Positions 1 to 7,982 of a stretch of DNA of 13,892 nt are shown here, in pieces; position 1 is the first letter of the stretch; each line of letters starts with the position of its first letter. This DNA is from Glaciecola sp. UBA2563 (GTDB lineage: Bacteria; Pseudomonadota; Gammaproteobacteria; Enterobacterales; Alteromonadaceae). Made by a program: the position numbers and the translations under genes. The stretch covers positions 1 through 13,892 of the forward strand of contig DDLV01000146.1 in the NCBI GenBank assembly GCA_002340325.1, in the 5' to 3' direction. A model generated the notes under the pieces. That model was not told the DNA's origin. It ran no database searches and worked only from the letters and a program-made list of their open reading frames with translations.

Positions 1-67
1 GTTGAAGAGCGTCTTTTACATGCAAACATGACCGCAGCTAGCTGCATCGCTTAAGCAAACTGCATTA
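1..67 (+). repeat. Partial copy of palindromic dispersed repeat (right half)
   Basis: The first 67 bases match the right half of the complete element at 11643-11789, aligning to 11723-11789 at a constant offset of 11722 with about eight mismatches. The conserved core includes GTTGAAGAGCGTCTTTTA at the start and CCGCAGCTAGCTGCATCGC in the middle. The left half would lie before the window begins, so this copy may be complete in the genome. It sits about 500 bp upstream of prkA, in non-coding DNA. The copy keeps the sequence CATGCAAACATG, which pairs better with the left arm of the second copy than that copy's own right arm does, so the ancestral element was probably a longer hairpin. Confidence 0.8.
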
Positions 68-572
68 GCTTTTCACTAAACCGATTTAATACACAGAATG
101 GTCGCCTCATTGAAGAGTTAATGCTGAGTGTTTACCTAATACTAACATTAAACTCAATAGCCATTTACAAATAGTGGATTACCCGTCTTGAGGATATGAG
201 AAAAGCGATAATACCAATACAAAATATATCTTGCGCTTCAAAGTAATAAATGGAGATTTCGACAACCTTTGTGAAGATGTATAAATGCTTTTATCTACAA
301 TATGTTAAGTAACAAAAAACAATTAGTAACCAGCCTTTTTTTGAAAATGCCCAAAAAAATAATGACAATTTCTTTTAGTTAAATTGTATTAAGACTCTAG
401 TTTATTGATAAAAAATGGTTATTATCTTAATTATGCAATCCATGTTTTTATCTATTAGACATTACAAATATTCTACACAATCTCGTTTTTTGAGTTTGTG
501 TTTTCCTGTGAAGTCAACCAGCAACTTCCCGAATTCAAACCGCAAATCGCTAAGTATGAGAGGTAAGTTTTT
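68..572. other. AT-rich non-coding region upstream of the prkA operon
   Basis: I see no convincing gene in this stretch. It contains an inverted repeat ACAATTT (365-371) / AAATTGT (381-387) with a 9-base loop, which could be an operator or a weak hairpin about 190 bp before prkA. A TAATACT motif at 137-143 and TTGTAT-like hexamers near 384 resemble promoter parts, but none has both boxes at good spacing, so I do not call a promoter. In E. coli the homologous yeaGH operon depends on sigma S and nitrogen signals; nothing here shows the same control directly. Confidence 0.5.
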
Positions 573-2495
573 ATGGGTATTTTCGATCATTATCAGCAAC
601 GCTACGAGGAACGTCAGGAAGAAGAGTATTCTCTTCAAGAGTTTCTGAATTTATGTAAAACCGATACCATGGCATATGCCAATGCTGCAGAGCGTTTATT
701 GCATGCTATTGGTGAACCAGAAATGATTGATACTGCCAATGATTCCAGATTGAGCCGTATTTTTTCGAATAGAGTCATCGCTCGATATCCGGCCTTTAGT
801 GAATTCTTTGGTATGGAAGAATCAATCGAGCAAATCGTCTCCTATCTCAAACATGCCGCGCAGGGCTTAGAAGAAAAAAAACAAATACTATATTTACTGG
901 GGCCAGTAGGCGGCGGCAAATCTTCTTTGTCAGAACGCCTCAAAGAGCTCATGCAAAAAGTCCCAATATATATTCTCAAAGGCTCTCCGGTAAATGATCA
1001 CCCACTTTGCCTATTTGACGTTAATGAAGATGGAAATATTCTAGAAACCGAATACGGTATAGAAAAACGCTATGTCAAAACGATCATGTCACCATGGGCA
1101 CGCAAGCGTTTACATGAGTTTGGTGGTGATATTTCACAGTTTAAAGTTGTGCGCGTTTATCCATCCGTATTGGATCAGCGAGGAATTGCGAAAACTGAAC
1201 CTGGAGATGAAAATAACCAGGACATTTCCACGCTTGTAGGTAAAGTTGATATTCGAAAACTGGAGTCTTACGCACAAAACGACCCTGATGCCTACAGCTA
1301 CTCGGGCTCTTTGTGTAAAGCAAATCAGGGGATTATGGAATTCGTAGAGATGTTTAAAGCACCTATTAAAGTGCTGCATCCTTTACTCACTGCAACGCAA
1401 GAAGGCAACTATAACCCAACCGAAGGCTTTTCAGCGCTGCCATATGACGGCTTGATTCTCGCTCACTCAAATGAATCGGAATGGCAATCTTTTAGGAATA
1501 ACAAGAATAACGAAGCGTTTCTTGATCGTGTTTACATTGTCAAGGTTCCCTATTGTTTGCGTGTTTCCGAAGAAATTAACATTTACAAAAAACTGCTCGA
1601 AAACAGTGAACTATACAACGCGCCATGTGCACCTGATACGCTAGATCTACTCGCACAATTCAGCGTACTGTCTCGATTAAAAGCACCCGAAAATTCGTCG
1701 ATTTATTCTAAAATGCGCGTTTACAACGGTGAAAGCCTCAAAGATACCGATCCGAAAGCAAAATCCCATCAAGAATACAAAGACTATGCGGGCGTAGATG
1801 AAGGAATGGATGGCTTATCAACAAGATTCGCGTTCAAAATTTTGTCTCGCGTGTTTAACTTCGATCACCAAGAGGTTGCCGCAAACCCTGTGCATCTGTT
1901 TTATGTTTTAGAAAAACAAATTGAGCAGGAGCAGTTTCCGCCAGAATTAGCAGAACGCTACCTTGAGCATTTAAAAGGACATCTCACAAACAGATATGTT
2001 GGTTTTATTGGTAAGGAGATACAAACAGCGTACCTTGAGTCCTATTCTGAATATGGACAAAACCTCTTTGATCGCTATGTGACTTATGCGGACTTTTGGA
2101 TACAAGACCAAGAGTATCGCGATCCAGAAACAGGGCAACTTTTTGACCGGGCCGCCCTCAATGCAGAACTTGAAAAAACCGAAAAGCCAGCAGGTATAAG
2201 CAACCCGAAAGATTTCCGCAACGAAATCGTCAATTTCGTACTGCGAGCGAAAGCAAATAATTCCGGTGAAAATCCGAGCTGGACAAGTTATGAAAAACTT
2301 CGAACAGTCATTGAAAAGAAAATGTTTTCAAATACAGAAGATTTGCTACCTGTTATTTCATTTAACACAAAATCATCTAAAGAAGACCAGAAAAAACACG
2401 ATGACTTTGTCAATCGCATGACTGAAAAGGGATATACCACACGGCAAGTGAGGCTTCTTTGTGAATGGTACCTACGCGTACGTAAAGCATCATAA
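573..2495 (+). CDS. prkA: PrkA family serine protein kinase (YeaG homologue)
   Basis: This 640-residue cytoplasmic protein closely resembles E. coli YeaG (about 644 residues) over its whole length. The N-terminal part is a AAA+ ATPase-like PrkA domain with a Walker A loop GPVGGGKS at residues 110-117. The C-terminal half is the PrkA kinase-like region, containing the family-typical stretches AYLESYSEYGQNLFDRY and KPAGISNPKDFRNEIVNF. The family phosphorylates proteins and acts in stationary-phase, nitrogen-starvation and stress responses; the substrate here is unknown. Start choice: ATG at 573 is preceded by GAGAGG at 558-563, nine bases away, and gives the family's usual N-terminus MGIFDHY. 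It is followed after 15 bp by yeaH and then spoVR, so the three are very probably one transcript. The gene is intact, with no frameshift. Confidence 0.96.
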   Translation: MGIFDHYQQRYEERQEEEYSLQEFLNLCKTDTMAYANAAERLLHAIGEPEMIDTANDSRLSRIFSNRVIARYPAFSEFFGMEESIEQIVSYLKHAAQGLEEKKQILYLLGPVGGGKSSLSERLKELMQKVPIYILKGSPVNDHPLCLFDVNEDGNILETEYGIEKRYVKTIMSPWARKRLHEFGGDISQFKVVRVYPSVLDQRGIAKTEPGDENNQDISTLVGKVDIRKLESYAQNDPDAYSYSGSLCKANQGIMEFVEMFKAPIKVLHPLLTATQEGNYNPTEGFSALPYDGLILAHSNESEWQSFRNNKNNEAFLDRVYIVKVPYCLRVSEEINIYKKLLENSELYNAPCAPDTLDLLAQFSVLSRLKAPENSSIYSKMRVYNGESLKDTDPKAKSHQEYKDYAGVDEGMDGLSTRFAFKILSRVFNFDHQEVAANPVHLFYVLEKQIEQEQFPPELAERYLEHLKGHLTNRYVGFIGKEIQTAYLESYSEYGQNLFDRYVTYADFWIQDQEYRDPETGQLFDRAALNAELEKTEKPAGISNPKDFRNEIVNFVLRAKANNSGENPSWTSYEKLRTVIEKKMFSNTEDLLPVISFNTKSSKEDQKKHDDFVNRMTEKGYTTRQVRLLCEWYLRVRKAS

Positions 2496-2510
2496 CTAGG
2501 TGCTTGCAGT

Positions 2511-3788
2511 ATGTCGCATTTTATAGATAGGCGTCCAAATGGCAAAGGAAAATCCACTGTCAACCGACAGCGGTTTATACGGCGCTATAAACAACAGATA
2601 AAGCGTTCGGTATCCGATGCAATAGGTAACCGCTCTGTCACTGATATTGATTCAGGCGAACAAATCACAATCCCCAAAAGGGATGTCTCAGAGCCTCTCT
2701 TTCACACTGGCAAAGGCGGCACTCACAAAAGAGTGCTTCCCGGTAATGACCAGTTTGCAAAAGGCGACAAAATCAAACGTCCACCACCCGGTCAAGGTCA
2801 AGGCTCAGGAGATGGCGATGCCACTAACACGGGTGAAGGCGAAGATGAATTTGTTTTCTCGTTAAGCAAAGATGAATACTTAGATATCTTATTTGATGGT
2901 TTAGAATTACCAAACCTTAAAAAAACCACAGTAAATTCTTCCACTGAATTTGAAACCTATCGTGCTGGGTATCAAACTGAAGGTATTCCTAGCAACTTGG
3001 ATATTGTGCGCTCTTTAAAAGGTGCCGTTGCACGTAAGATCGCAATGACATCTGCATCAAGGAAAGAGCTGAGAGAACTCGAAGCAGAACTTCAACACCT
3101 GCTTGGCGATCCGCATCACGACCGTGAAAAAATACTCGCACTTGAGGCGAAGATTGAAGAGCTTAAAGAACGCATAGCCAAGGTACCTTTCATTGATACT
3201 TTCGATCTTCGATTCAGGAATTATGCAAAGCGCCCTGTTCCAAGCAGTCAAGCCGTTATGTTTTGTTTAATGGACGTGTCAGGCTCGATGGATCAGGCAA
3301 CAAAGGATATTGCAAAGCGCTTTTATATCTTGCTTTATTTGTTCTTAAACGCGCGCTATGACAACGTAGACGTTGTCTACATTCGCCATCATACACAAGC
3401 AAAAGAAGTGGATGAACAGACCTTTTTCTATTCACAAGAAACGGGCGGAACGATAGTGAGTAGCGCACTAAAAGAAATGCAAAAAATCGTCGACGAGAGA
3501 TACGATCCTGCTGAATGGAATATTTATGCAGCTCAAGCCTCTGATGGTGATAATTGGAGTGATGATTCTCCTTTGTGCAGAGACCTGCTTGCGAATGACT
3601 TAATGCCTGTGACTCGCTTTTATGCCTACATCGAAATTACCACTCGAGACCACCAGAGCCTCTGGAATGAATATCAAAAAGTGAGTGACGTCTGGGAAAA
3701 CTTTGTCTGCAAACATATTGTTTCGGTTGATGATATCTTACCGGTATTTCGTGAATTATTTTCTACCGACTCGGAGTTGAGAGGATGA
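2511..3788 (+). CDS. yeaH: DUF444 / YeaH-like VWA-domain protein
   Basis: This 425-residue cytoplasmic protein belongs to the DUF444 (UPF0229, YeaH) family. The first 60 residues are rich in Arg and Lys (FIDRRPNGKGKS, then RFIRRYKQQIKR). A Gly-rich, low-complexity linker lies near residues 90-112, and a charged helix likely to form a coiled coil lies near 182-224. The C-terminal part resembles a von Willebrand A domain with a MIDAS-type motif DVSGS at 255-259 (LMDVSGSMDQ). Such domains bind a divalent metal and partner proteins; the exact biochemical role of YeaH is not established. The gene lies 15 bp after prkA, with a CTAGGTGC stretch as possible ribosome site, and its stop overlaps the spoVR reading frame. 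The pairing of prkA and yeaH is conserved across proteobacteria, implying a shared pathway. Confidence 0.95.
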   Translation: MSHFIDRRPNGKGKSTVNRQRFIRRYKQQIKRSVSDAIGNRSVTDIDSGEQITIPKRDVSEPLFHTGKGGTHKRVLPGNDQFAKGDKIKRPPPGQGQGSGDGDATNTGEGEDEFVFSLSKDEYLDILFDGLELPNLKKTTVNSSTEFETYRAGYQTEGIPSNLDIVRSLKGAVARKIAMTSASRKELRELEAELQHLLGDPHHDREKILALEAKIEELKERIAKVPFIDTFDLRFRNYAKRPVPSSQAVMFCLMDVSGSMDQATKDIAKRFYILLYLFLNARYDNVDVVYIRHHTQAKEVDEQTFFYSQETGGTIVSSALKEMQKIVDERYDPAEWNIYAAQASDGDNWSDDSPLCRDLLANDLMPVTRFYAYIEITTRDHQSLWNEYQKVSDVWENFVCKHIVSVDDILPVFRELFSTDSELRG

Positions 3789-3790
3789 GC

Positions 3791-5284
3791 ATGCTAGACG
3801 ATGGGCCAGATTGGAACTTCGAATTGTTGGAACAATACGATGCCGAGATCGGGGCACTTGCCAAACGGTTTAGATTAAAGACATATCCCAACCAAATAGA
3901 AGTTATCACGGCAGAACAAATGATGGATGCATACGCAAGTATCGGCATGCCCATCAATTACTCACACTGGTCTTTTGGCAAGAAATTTATTCACACTGAA
4001 CAGAATTACCGACGCGGGTTTATGGGACTTGCCTACGAAATCGTGATAAACGCTGACCCGTGTATTGCTTATCTCATGGAAGAAAACACAGTGACCATGC
4101 AGGCGTTGGTCATTGCACATGCATGTTATGGTCATAACTCTTTTTTCAAGAACAATTATCTCTTCAAAACTTGGACAGACGCCAGTGCCATTATTGATTA
4201 TTTGGTGTTTGCTAAGGACTACGTCGCAAAGTGCGAGACCAAGCATGGTGTAGAAGCAGTAGAACACACGTTAGACGCATGTCATGCGCTCATGAACTAT
4301 GGTGTCGATCGGTATAAAAGGCCACCTAATTTATCTATTGAAGAAGAAAAGCATCGACAGGAAGAAAGAGAAAAGTACCTACAGTCTCAAGTCAATGATT
4401 TATGGCGGACCTTACCTAAGGGCGAAAAAACCGTTCATAAAGAGGAGTTTCGCTTCCCCGCTGAACCAGAAGAAAACATTTTATACTTCATCGAAAAGCA
4501 TGCACCGTTGCTTGAGCCATGGCAGCGAGAACTCGTGCGAATTGTGCGCAAAATATCCCAGTACTTTTATCCGCAAAAGCAAACGCAAGTGATGAATGAA
4601 GGCTGGGCGACATTTTGGCACTACCATTTGCTTAATACCCTTTATGATGAAGGCAAAGTAACTGACCGCTTTATCATGGAGTTTTTGCATTCCCACACTG
4701 GCGTGGTTGCACAACCTGACTACAATAGCCCATATTTTTCCGGCATAAACCCTTACGCATTAGGCTTTAACATGTTTATGGATATCAAGCGCTACTGCGA
4801 GTCACCCACGCAAGAAGATAAAGAATGGTTTGGTGATCTCGCTGGGTCGAATTGGTTGGATACCCTTCATTTTGCCATGGAAAACTTTAAAGACGAAAGT
4901 TTCATCAGCCAGTTCTTATCTCCTAAGATCATGCGGGATTTTCGTCTGTTCTCTATAGAAGATGACAGCAGTAAGCCGTTTATCAATGTGTCAGCGATTC
5001 ATGATGAACTTGGTTACAGGCAAATCAAAGAACAATTATCCGCACAGTATAATCTCAGCAACATTGAACCGAATATCCAAGTTTATAAGGTAGATGTCAG
5101 GGGCGACCGTTCATTGACACTGCGTTATTATCCACAGGCGGGTAAACCACTAGCAGCCAGCAAAACAGAGGTGTTAAAACACCTTCATCATCTATGGAAG
5201 TTCGACGTTTACCTAGAGCAGGAAAATGCTGACGGCACAGTGTTAAAGCTTTCTAGCTGCCGCACGGAAGGCAAAGTCGCTTAG
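3791..5284 (+). CDS. spoVR: SpoVR family protein (YcgB homologue)
   Basis: This protein of about 497 residues matches E. coli YcgB (about 510) end to end, with the near-invariant blocks TYPNQIEVITAEQMMDAY, HACYGHNSFFKNNYLF, QVMNEGWATFWHY, NPYALGFNMF and SQFLSPKIMRDF. The His and Glu residues in those blocks suggest metal binding, but the reaction is unknown. In Bacillus, SpoVR affects spore cortex formation. In proteobacteria the gene is often linked to prkA and yeaH, as here. Start choice: an ATG at 3785 overlaps the yeaH stop by 4 bases, but the ribosome site GAGAGG (3779-3784) directly abuts it. The next ATG, at 3791, has a six-base spacer and is preferred. The difference is two residues. 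Translation is coupled to yeaH either way. The gene ends 22 bp from the converging response regulator gene. Confidence 0.95.
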   Translation: MLDDGPDWNFELLEQYDAEIGALAKRFRLKTYPNQIEVITAEQMMDAYASIGMPINYSHWSFGKKFIHTEQNYRRGFMGLAYEIVINADPCIAYLMEENTVTMQALVIAHACYGHNSFFKNNYLFKTWTDASAIIDYLVFAKDYVAKCETKHGVEAVEHTLDACHALMNYGVDRYKRPPNLSIEEEKHRQEEREKYLQSQVNDLWRTLPKGEKTVHKEEFRFPAEPEENILYFIEKHAPLLEPWQRELVRIVRKISQYFYPQKQTQVMNEGWATFWHYHLLNTLYDEGKVTDRFIMEFLHSHTGVVAQPDYNSPYFSGINPYALGFNMFMDIKRYCESPTQEDKEWFGDLAGSNWLDTLHFAMENFKDESFISQFLSPKIMRDFRLFSIEDDSSKPFINVSAIHDELGYRQIKEQLSAQYNLSNIEPNIQVYKVDVRGDRSLTLRYYPQAGKPLAASKTEVLKHLHHLWKFDVYLEQENADGTVLKLSSCRTEGKVA

Positions 5285-5306
5285 CGATGCAACGGTGCTT
5301 TGAGAA

Positions 5307-6146
5307 TTACGTCAGTTCATCTAATAGATGTTTGTAATTTCGCGTGACTTTGACCGTATCGCCTGATGTTAACTGGGCGATATACTCACCATTAGAATTG
5401 GGGGTTAGCTTGGTTAACTTGTTGACGTTTAGAATGGCGGAGCGATTAACTCTTGCAAAGGTTTTTGAATTTAAATCCGCTTCAAACTGTTTCAGCGTTT
5501 TACGAATAATATGAGTGCCATCTTGTGTGTGCACACACATATAATCACCTGCCGCTTCTATCCAATTTATCGACGATAGTTGAATACGCAACCATTCGGT
5601 ACCACTTTTCAACGAAATCGTCTGTTCTAATTGGTCTAAGTTATTTGCATCAGATCGGTCTAAGCGATTCATTAAACCTTCAATATTGTTCCCTGTTTTT
5701 CGTTTCAACATTGAGTCGAGCTGATTGTGCTCGTTGATCTTTTTGATATCGCAAAAGTGCTTTTCCAGCCTTGCAATACAGTTATTAAATCTGTCATCCG
5801 CAAACGGCTTTAGCAGATAATCAAACGCTTCAAATTCAAATGCGTTTAGTGCGAATTCTTTGAATGCTGTCACGAAAATAATTAACGGTAATGACGGCAT
5901 GTTGTCCTGCATCCATGAGACAAATTGAATACCGGACATACCTGGCATTTCTACATCTAAAAAAATGACATCTGGCAGCTGTTCTTGGACGAGTAGTTTG
6001 GCGTCCAACGCAGATGCACACGCAGAAACAACTTGAATCGAAGGTGCTTCTTTCAGCTTGAGCATTAATCCTTGTCTAGCAAGAGGCTCATCTTCAACAA
6101 CCATAGCGGTTATCTTGGCACTCATTTGTTCTGGGCTGGTATCCAT
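5307..6146 (-). CDS. LytTR-family response regulator (AlgR/LytR type)
   Basis: This 279-residue cytoplasmic response regulator has an N-terminal receiver domain (about residues 12-130) and a C-terminal LytTR DNA-binding domain (about 172-278). Receiver landmarks are the acidic pocket VVEDEP (16-21), the probable phosphoacceptor Asp64 in FLDVEMPG, Thr93, and Lys113 in LLKPF. The LytTR part carries the typical INWIEAAGDYMCVHT and FARVNRSAILNVNKL stretches. It should be phosphorylated by the kinase encoded immediately upstream. Start choice: the ATG at 6146 has AAGG seven bases before it and overlaps the kinase gene by 25 bp. An alternative ATG at 6125 would overlap the kinase stop as ATGA but has no clear ribosome site. 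Target genes are not evident; LytTR proteins usually bind paired 9-bp direct repeats. Confidence 0.93.
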   Translation of the reverse strand: MDTSPEQMSAKITAMVVEDEPLARQGLMLKLKEAPSIQVVSACASALDAKLLVQEQLPDVIFLDVEMPGMSGIQFVSWMQDNMPSLPLIIFVTAFKEFALNAFEFEAFDYLLKPFADDRFNNCIARLEKHFCDIKKINEHNQLDSMLKRKTGNNIEGLMNRLDRSDANNLDQLEQTISLKSGTEWLRIQLSSINWIEAAGDYMCVHTQDGTHIIRKTLKQFEADLNSKTFARVNRSAILNVNKLTKLTPNSNGEYIAQLTSGDTVKVTRNYKHLLDELT

Positions 6147-7273
6147 ATATCCACCTTAAATCCTGACGGTTTATTCACACCAACAATAAAGTTATGCTGC
6201 TCTGGATATAAAACTTTTAGCCTTTCCTTAATGTTTGTCAAGCCAACGCCTTTATCCTTCCTTTTTGAAAGATTTGGTTTTTCTTCCAATACTGGTCCAT
6301 TATCCGCAACTGAAAGGTGCATATGTTTATTTTCAATTTTTGCAACAATCTCAATGCGTCCTTTCTCGGTCATATGTGCAATCGCATACTTTATTGAATT
6401 TTCAATCAATGGTTGCAAAATTAAACTAGGTACAAATAAATCTTCAGCTTCTGGTTCAATTTTAAACGATATGCTCAATCTGTCTTCAAAACGCATTTTT
6501 TCAATTTCTAAATAGAGCATGCAAGCCTTGATTTCTTCTCGAAGAGGGATTTTCTTTTCCGGATCGTTATCAAGTGAAAATCGCAGGAAAGTGGAAAGTC
6601 GAACGAGCATACCTTTGGCTTTTTCTTTGCTTTCTATGGCAACCAGCGTTGAAATAGCGTTCAGAGTATTAAACAAAAAATGTGGATTAATTTGATACCT
6701 TAACATTTTTATCTGTGCCGAATGGGATAAACGAACGGCCTCCAAATGCAACTGCTTCTGCGCGAGCAGGCGATAATGGAAATTGATACCAAAATACAGC
6801 GTACTCCATACCATTATCATAAAAAATGAATAGCTCAACCCATTTAAGTAACCGAAGAAATCAAACGTTTTTCGTTCCATATCCTTATTTTGTTCTGCAT
6901 TCTCATTGTCTTTTTGTCCCTCAACATATGTCTTATTTGCTTCTAAAAAATACCACATCGTTGCATTTTTTGCGGGTGTCCAAACCAGCGCAACGACGAC
7001 ACAACAAAGCGCAATAAAGCCAACGAGAATTCGGGGGGTTAGGTGCCAACACCTTTGAAAGATATATCTAAGCGGTAACGTCAACAATGCAGCCATAAGA
7101 GCACTACAAATTAATGCAACGATAACAATAGGATCCATACCCGGTTTCTGTGTAAACAACAAATTATCAAAAGAGAAAATTACGACGTATCCAGACCACC
7201 CAAGCAAATGGAGAAGCCAAAAGGAAGGTTTCTTTTTTCTGATAGGTTTATTGTCTGGCTGGTCGCTGTTCAT
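6122..7273 (-). CDS. LytS/YehU-type sensor histidine kinase
   Basis: This 383-residue inner-membrane kinase has four predicted membrane helices (about residues 18-36, 48-68, 82-100 and 145-164), with a charged loop rich in Glu, Asn and Lys between the third and fourth. The His_kinase domain (Pfam His_kinase family) follows, with phosphoacceptor His198 in QINPHFLFNTLNAIS. The ATP-binding lid has an N-box LQPLIENSIKYA (287-298), ADNGP (323-327) and GVGLTNIKERL (342-352). It has no periplasmic sensing domain, so it probably senses through its membrane helices; the ligand is unknown. It precedes and overlaps the LytTR regulator gene, forming a cognate pair. The ATG at 7273 is the last of three ATGs created by a 17-bp tandem repeat, and no clear ribosome site precedes it. 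Translation may therefore depend on re-initiation (see the repeat at 7265-7315). Confidence 0.93.
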   Translation of the reverse strand: MNSDQPDNKPIRKKKPSFWLLHLLGWSGYVVIFSFDNLLFTQKPGMDPIVIVALICSALMAALLTLPLRYIFQRCWHLTPRILVGFIALCCVVVALVWTPAKNATMWYFLEANKTYVEGQKDNENAEQNKDMERKTFDFFGYLNGLSYSFFMIMVWSTLYFGINFHYRLLAQKQLHLEAVRLSHSAQIKMLRYQINPHFLFNTLNAISTLVAIESKEKAKGMLVRLSTFLRFSLDNDPEKKIPLREEIKACMLYLEIEKMRFEDRLSISFKIEPEAEDLFVPSLILQPLIENSIKYAIAHMTEKGRIEIVAKIENKHMHLSVADNGPVLEEKPNLSKRKDKGVGLTNIKERLKVLYPEQHNFIVGVNKPSGFKVDIWIPAQNK

Positions 7274-7315
7274 TAAGAAATGCTGTTCATTAAGAAATGC
7301 TGTTCATTAAAAAAC
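7265..7315 (-). repeat. Three 17-bp tandem repeats forming coupled micro-ORFs before the kinase
   Basis: The unit GCTGTTCATTAAGAAAT occurs at 7265-7281 and 7282-7298, and a third diverged unit is at 7299-7315. On the minus strand each unit reads ATGAACAGCATTTCTTA. Because 17 is not a multiple of three, the two upstream ATGs (7307 and 7290) open five-codon frames, Met-Asn-Ser-Ile-Ser. The TAA stop of each shares its last A with the next ATG (TAATG). The last ATG, at 7273, opens the kinase gene. None of the three has an obvious ribosome-binding site. The structure is read directly from the sequence; a regulatory effect is inferred. Confidence 0.85.
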
Positions 7316-7622
7316 TATGGCGCTTTGTCCGTTAGCTTTGTTCTATTTATGGCTATAACCCTATACCAGTTAACAATGATTGTCGAAAACTATAGGGCAT
7401 ATCGTTAAGAGCGTTTTGTTCTTTGCAATCCAATTGAGCATATGAAGAGAAGATTCTCAAATTCGTTTTAGCGCAGGACAAAGGAGACATAAATGTCTCC
7501 TTTGATTGCCACCTTTTTCTGCTAATGTCTTTTTAAAGTTATAACGGTGAGAGGCATCGATAATTACAACGTCATTAATATCGTGGTAAAATAGTATTCA
7601 CTCTAATCGTTATTTCACACTC
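7316..7622. other. Non-coding region between the kinase and the DUF3718 gene
   Basis: There is no gene I can support in this 307-bp stretch. It should carry the leftward promoter of the kinase operon. An inverted repeat CCCTATA (7360-7366) / TATAGGG (7391-7397) brackets TTCGAC-like and TATAGG-like hexamers on the minus strand and may mark that promoter or an operator; this is weak. A perfect stem-loop lies at 7479-7504 and is listed separately. Confidence 0.4.
7479..7504. terminator. Perfect 12-bp stem-loop downstream of the DUF3718 gene
   Basis: CAAAGGAGACAT (7479-7490) and ATGTCTCCTTTG (7493-7504) are exact reverse complements separated by AA; in RNA the loop would open to about six bases. 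It lies about 120 bp past the stop of the DUF3718 gene and about 170 bp before the kinase start, both on the minus strand. No run of T follows directly in the minus direction, and in the plus direction a TTTTT run comes some ten bases later. It is therefore not a textbook terminator; it could instead be an operator or an mRNA end-stabilising structure. Confidence 0.4.
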
Positions 7623-7982
7623 TTATTTAGATGCCAACGTCACAGATACGTTGTCGCTTTCTATCATAGCTAAAACTTTCTCTTGATCTTGACCTGTTCT
7701 CTTAGCGATGTGTGTAGCAGTGTCTGCTGCTTTGTGAAATACTGCAAAACTGGTCATGTCCATACCGTTACAACGCAAACCTTTCTGAAGTGCTCGAACG
7801 CTAACACCAGTATTTTCAACATGTCGTCTAAAATCTCTCACATCATTCTCTTGTATTGCCTCGCAGACGCTCAGTAGATCTTTTTCCATATACGCTGGAA
7901 CCTTTGTGTCGCTTGCGCTTGCGATAGTTGCAGTTAGTAGAGTTAAACCAATAACGGATGATTTTAAAACTAAAGATTTCAT
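7623..7982 (-). CDS. DUF3718 family exported protein
   Basis: This 119-residue protein begins with a typical Sec signal peptide (MKSLVLKSSVIGLTLLTATI, cleavage probably after ASA near residue 23), leaving a periplasmic protein of about 95 residues. Two cysteines remain, one in LLSVCEAIQ and one in GLRCNGMDMTSFA, and could form a disulfide. The Leu-Arg-Cys-Asn-Gly-Met-Asp stretch is characteristic of DUF3718, a family of small secreted proteins common in Vibrio, Shewanella and Pseudoalteromonas whose function is unknown. The start is supported by AAGG about ten bases before the ATG. It is transcribed divergently from the CadC-like regulator and stands alone, so regulation by that neighbour is possible but unproven. 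Confidence 0.85.
   Translation of the reverse strand: MKSLVLKSSVIGLTLLTATIASASDTKVPAYMEKDLLSVCEAIQENDVRDFRRHVENTGVSVRALQKGLRCNGMDMTSFAVFHKAADTATHIAKRTGQDQEKVLAMIESDNVSVTLASK

Noticed and set aside
117..136. Possible remnant of the left arm of the palindromic element (AGTTAATGCTGAGTGTTTAC)
   Set aside because: It matches the left-arm start of the complete copy at about 15 of 20 positions, but the match stops there and is short enough to be chance.
415..648. 77-codon plus-strand frame overlapping the prkA start
   Set aside because: It runs out of frame into the certain prkA gene, has no ribosome site, and its product shows no recognisable domain; a chance frame in AT-rich DNA.
5285..5306. Terminator between the converging spoVR and response regulator genes
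   Set aside because: The 22-bp gap contains no stem-loop with a T run; any terminator must lie inside the coding ends.
6072..6515. 147-codon frame antisense to the response regulator and kinase genes
   Set aside because: It lies opposite two well-supported domain-bearing genes; its length reflects their codon usage and it has no recognisable product.
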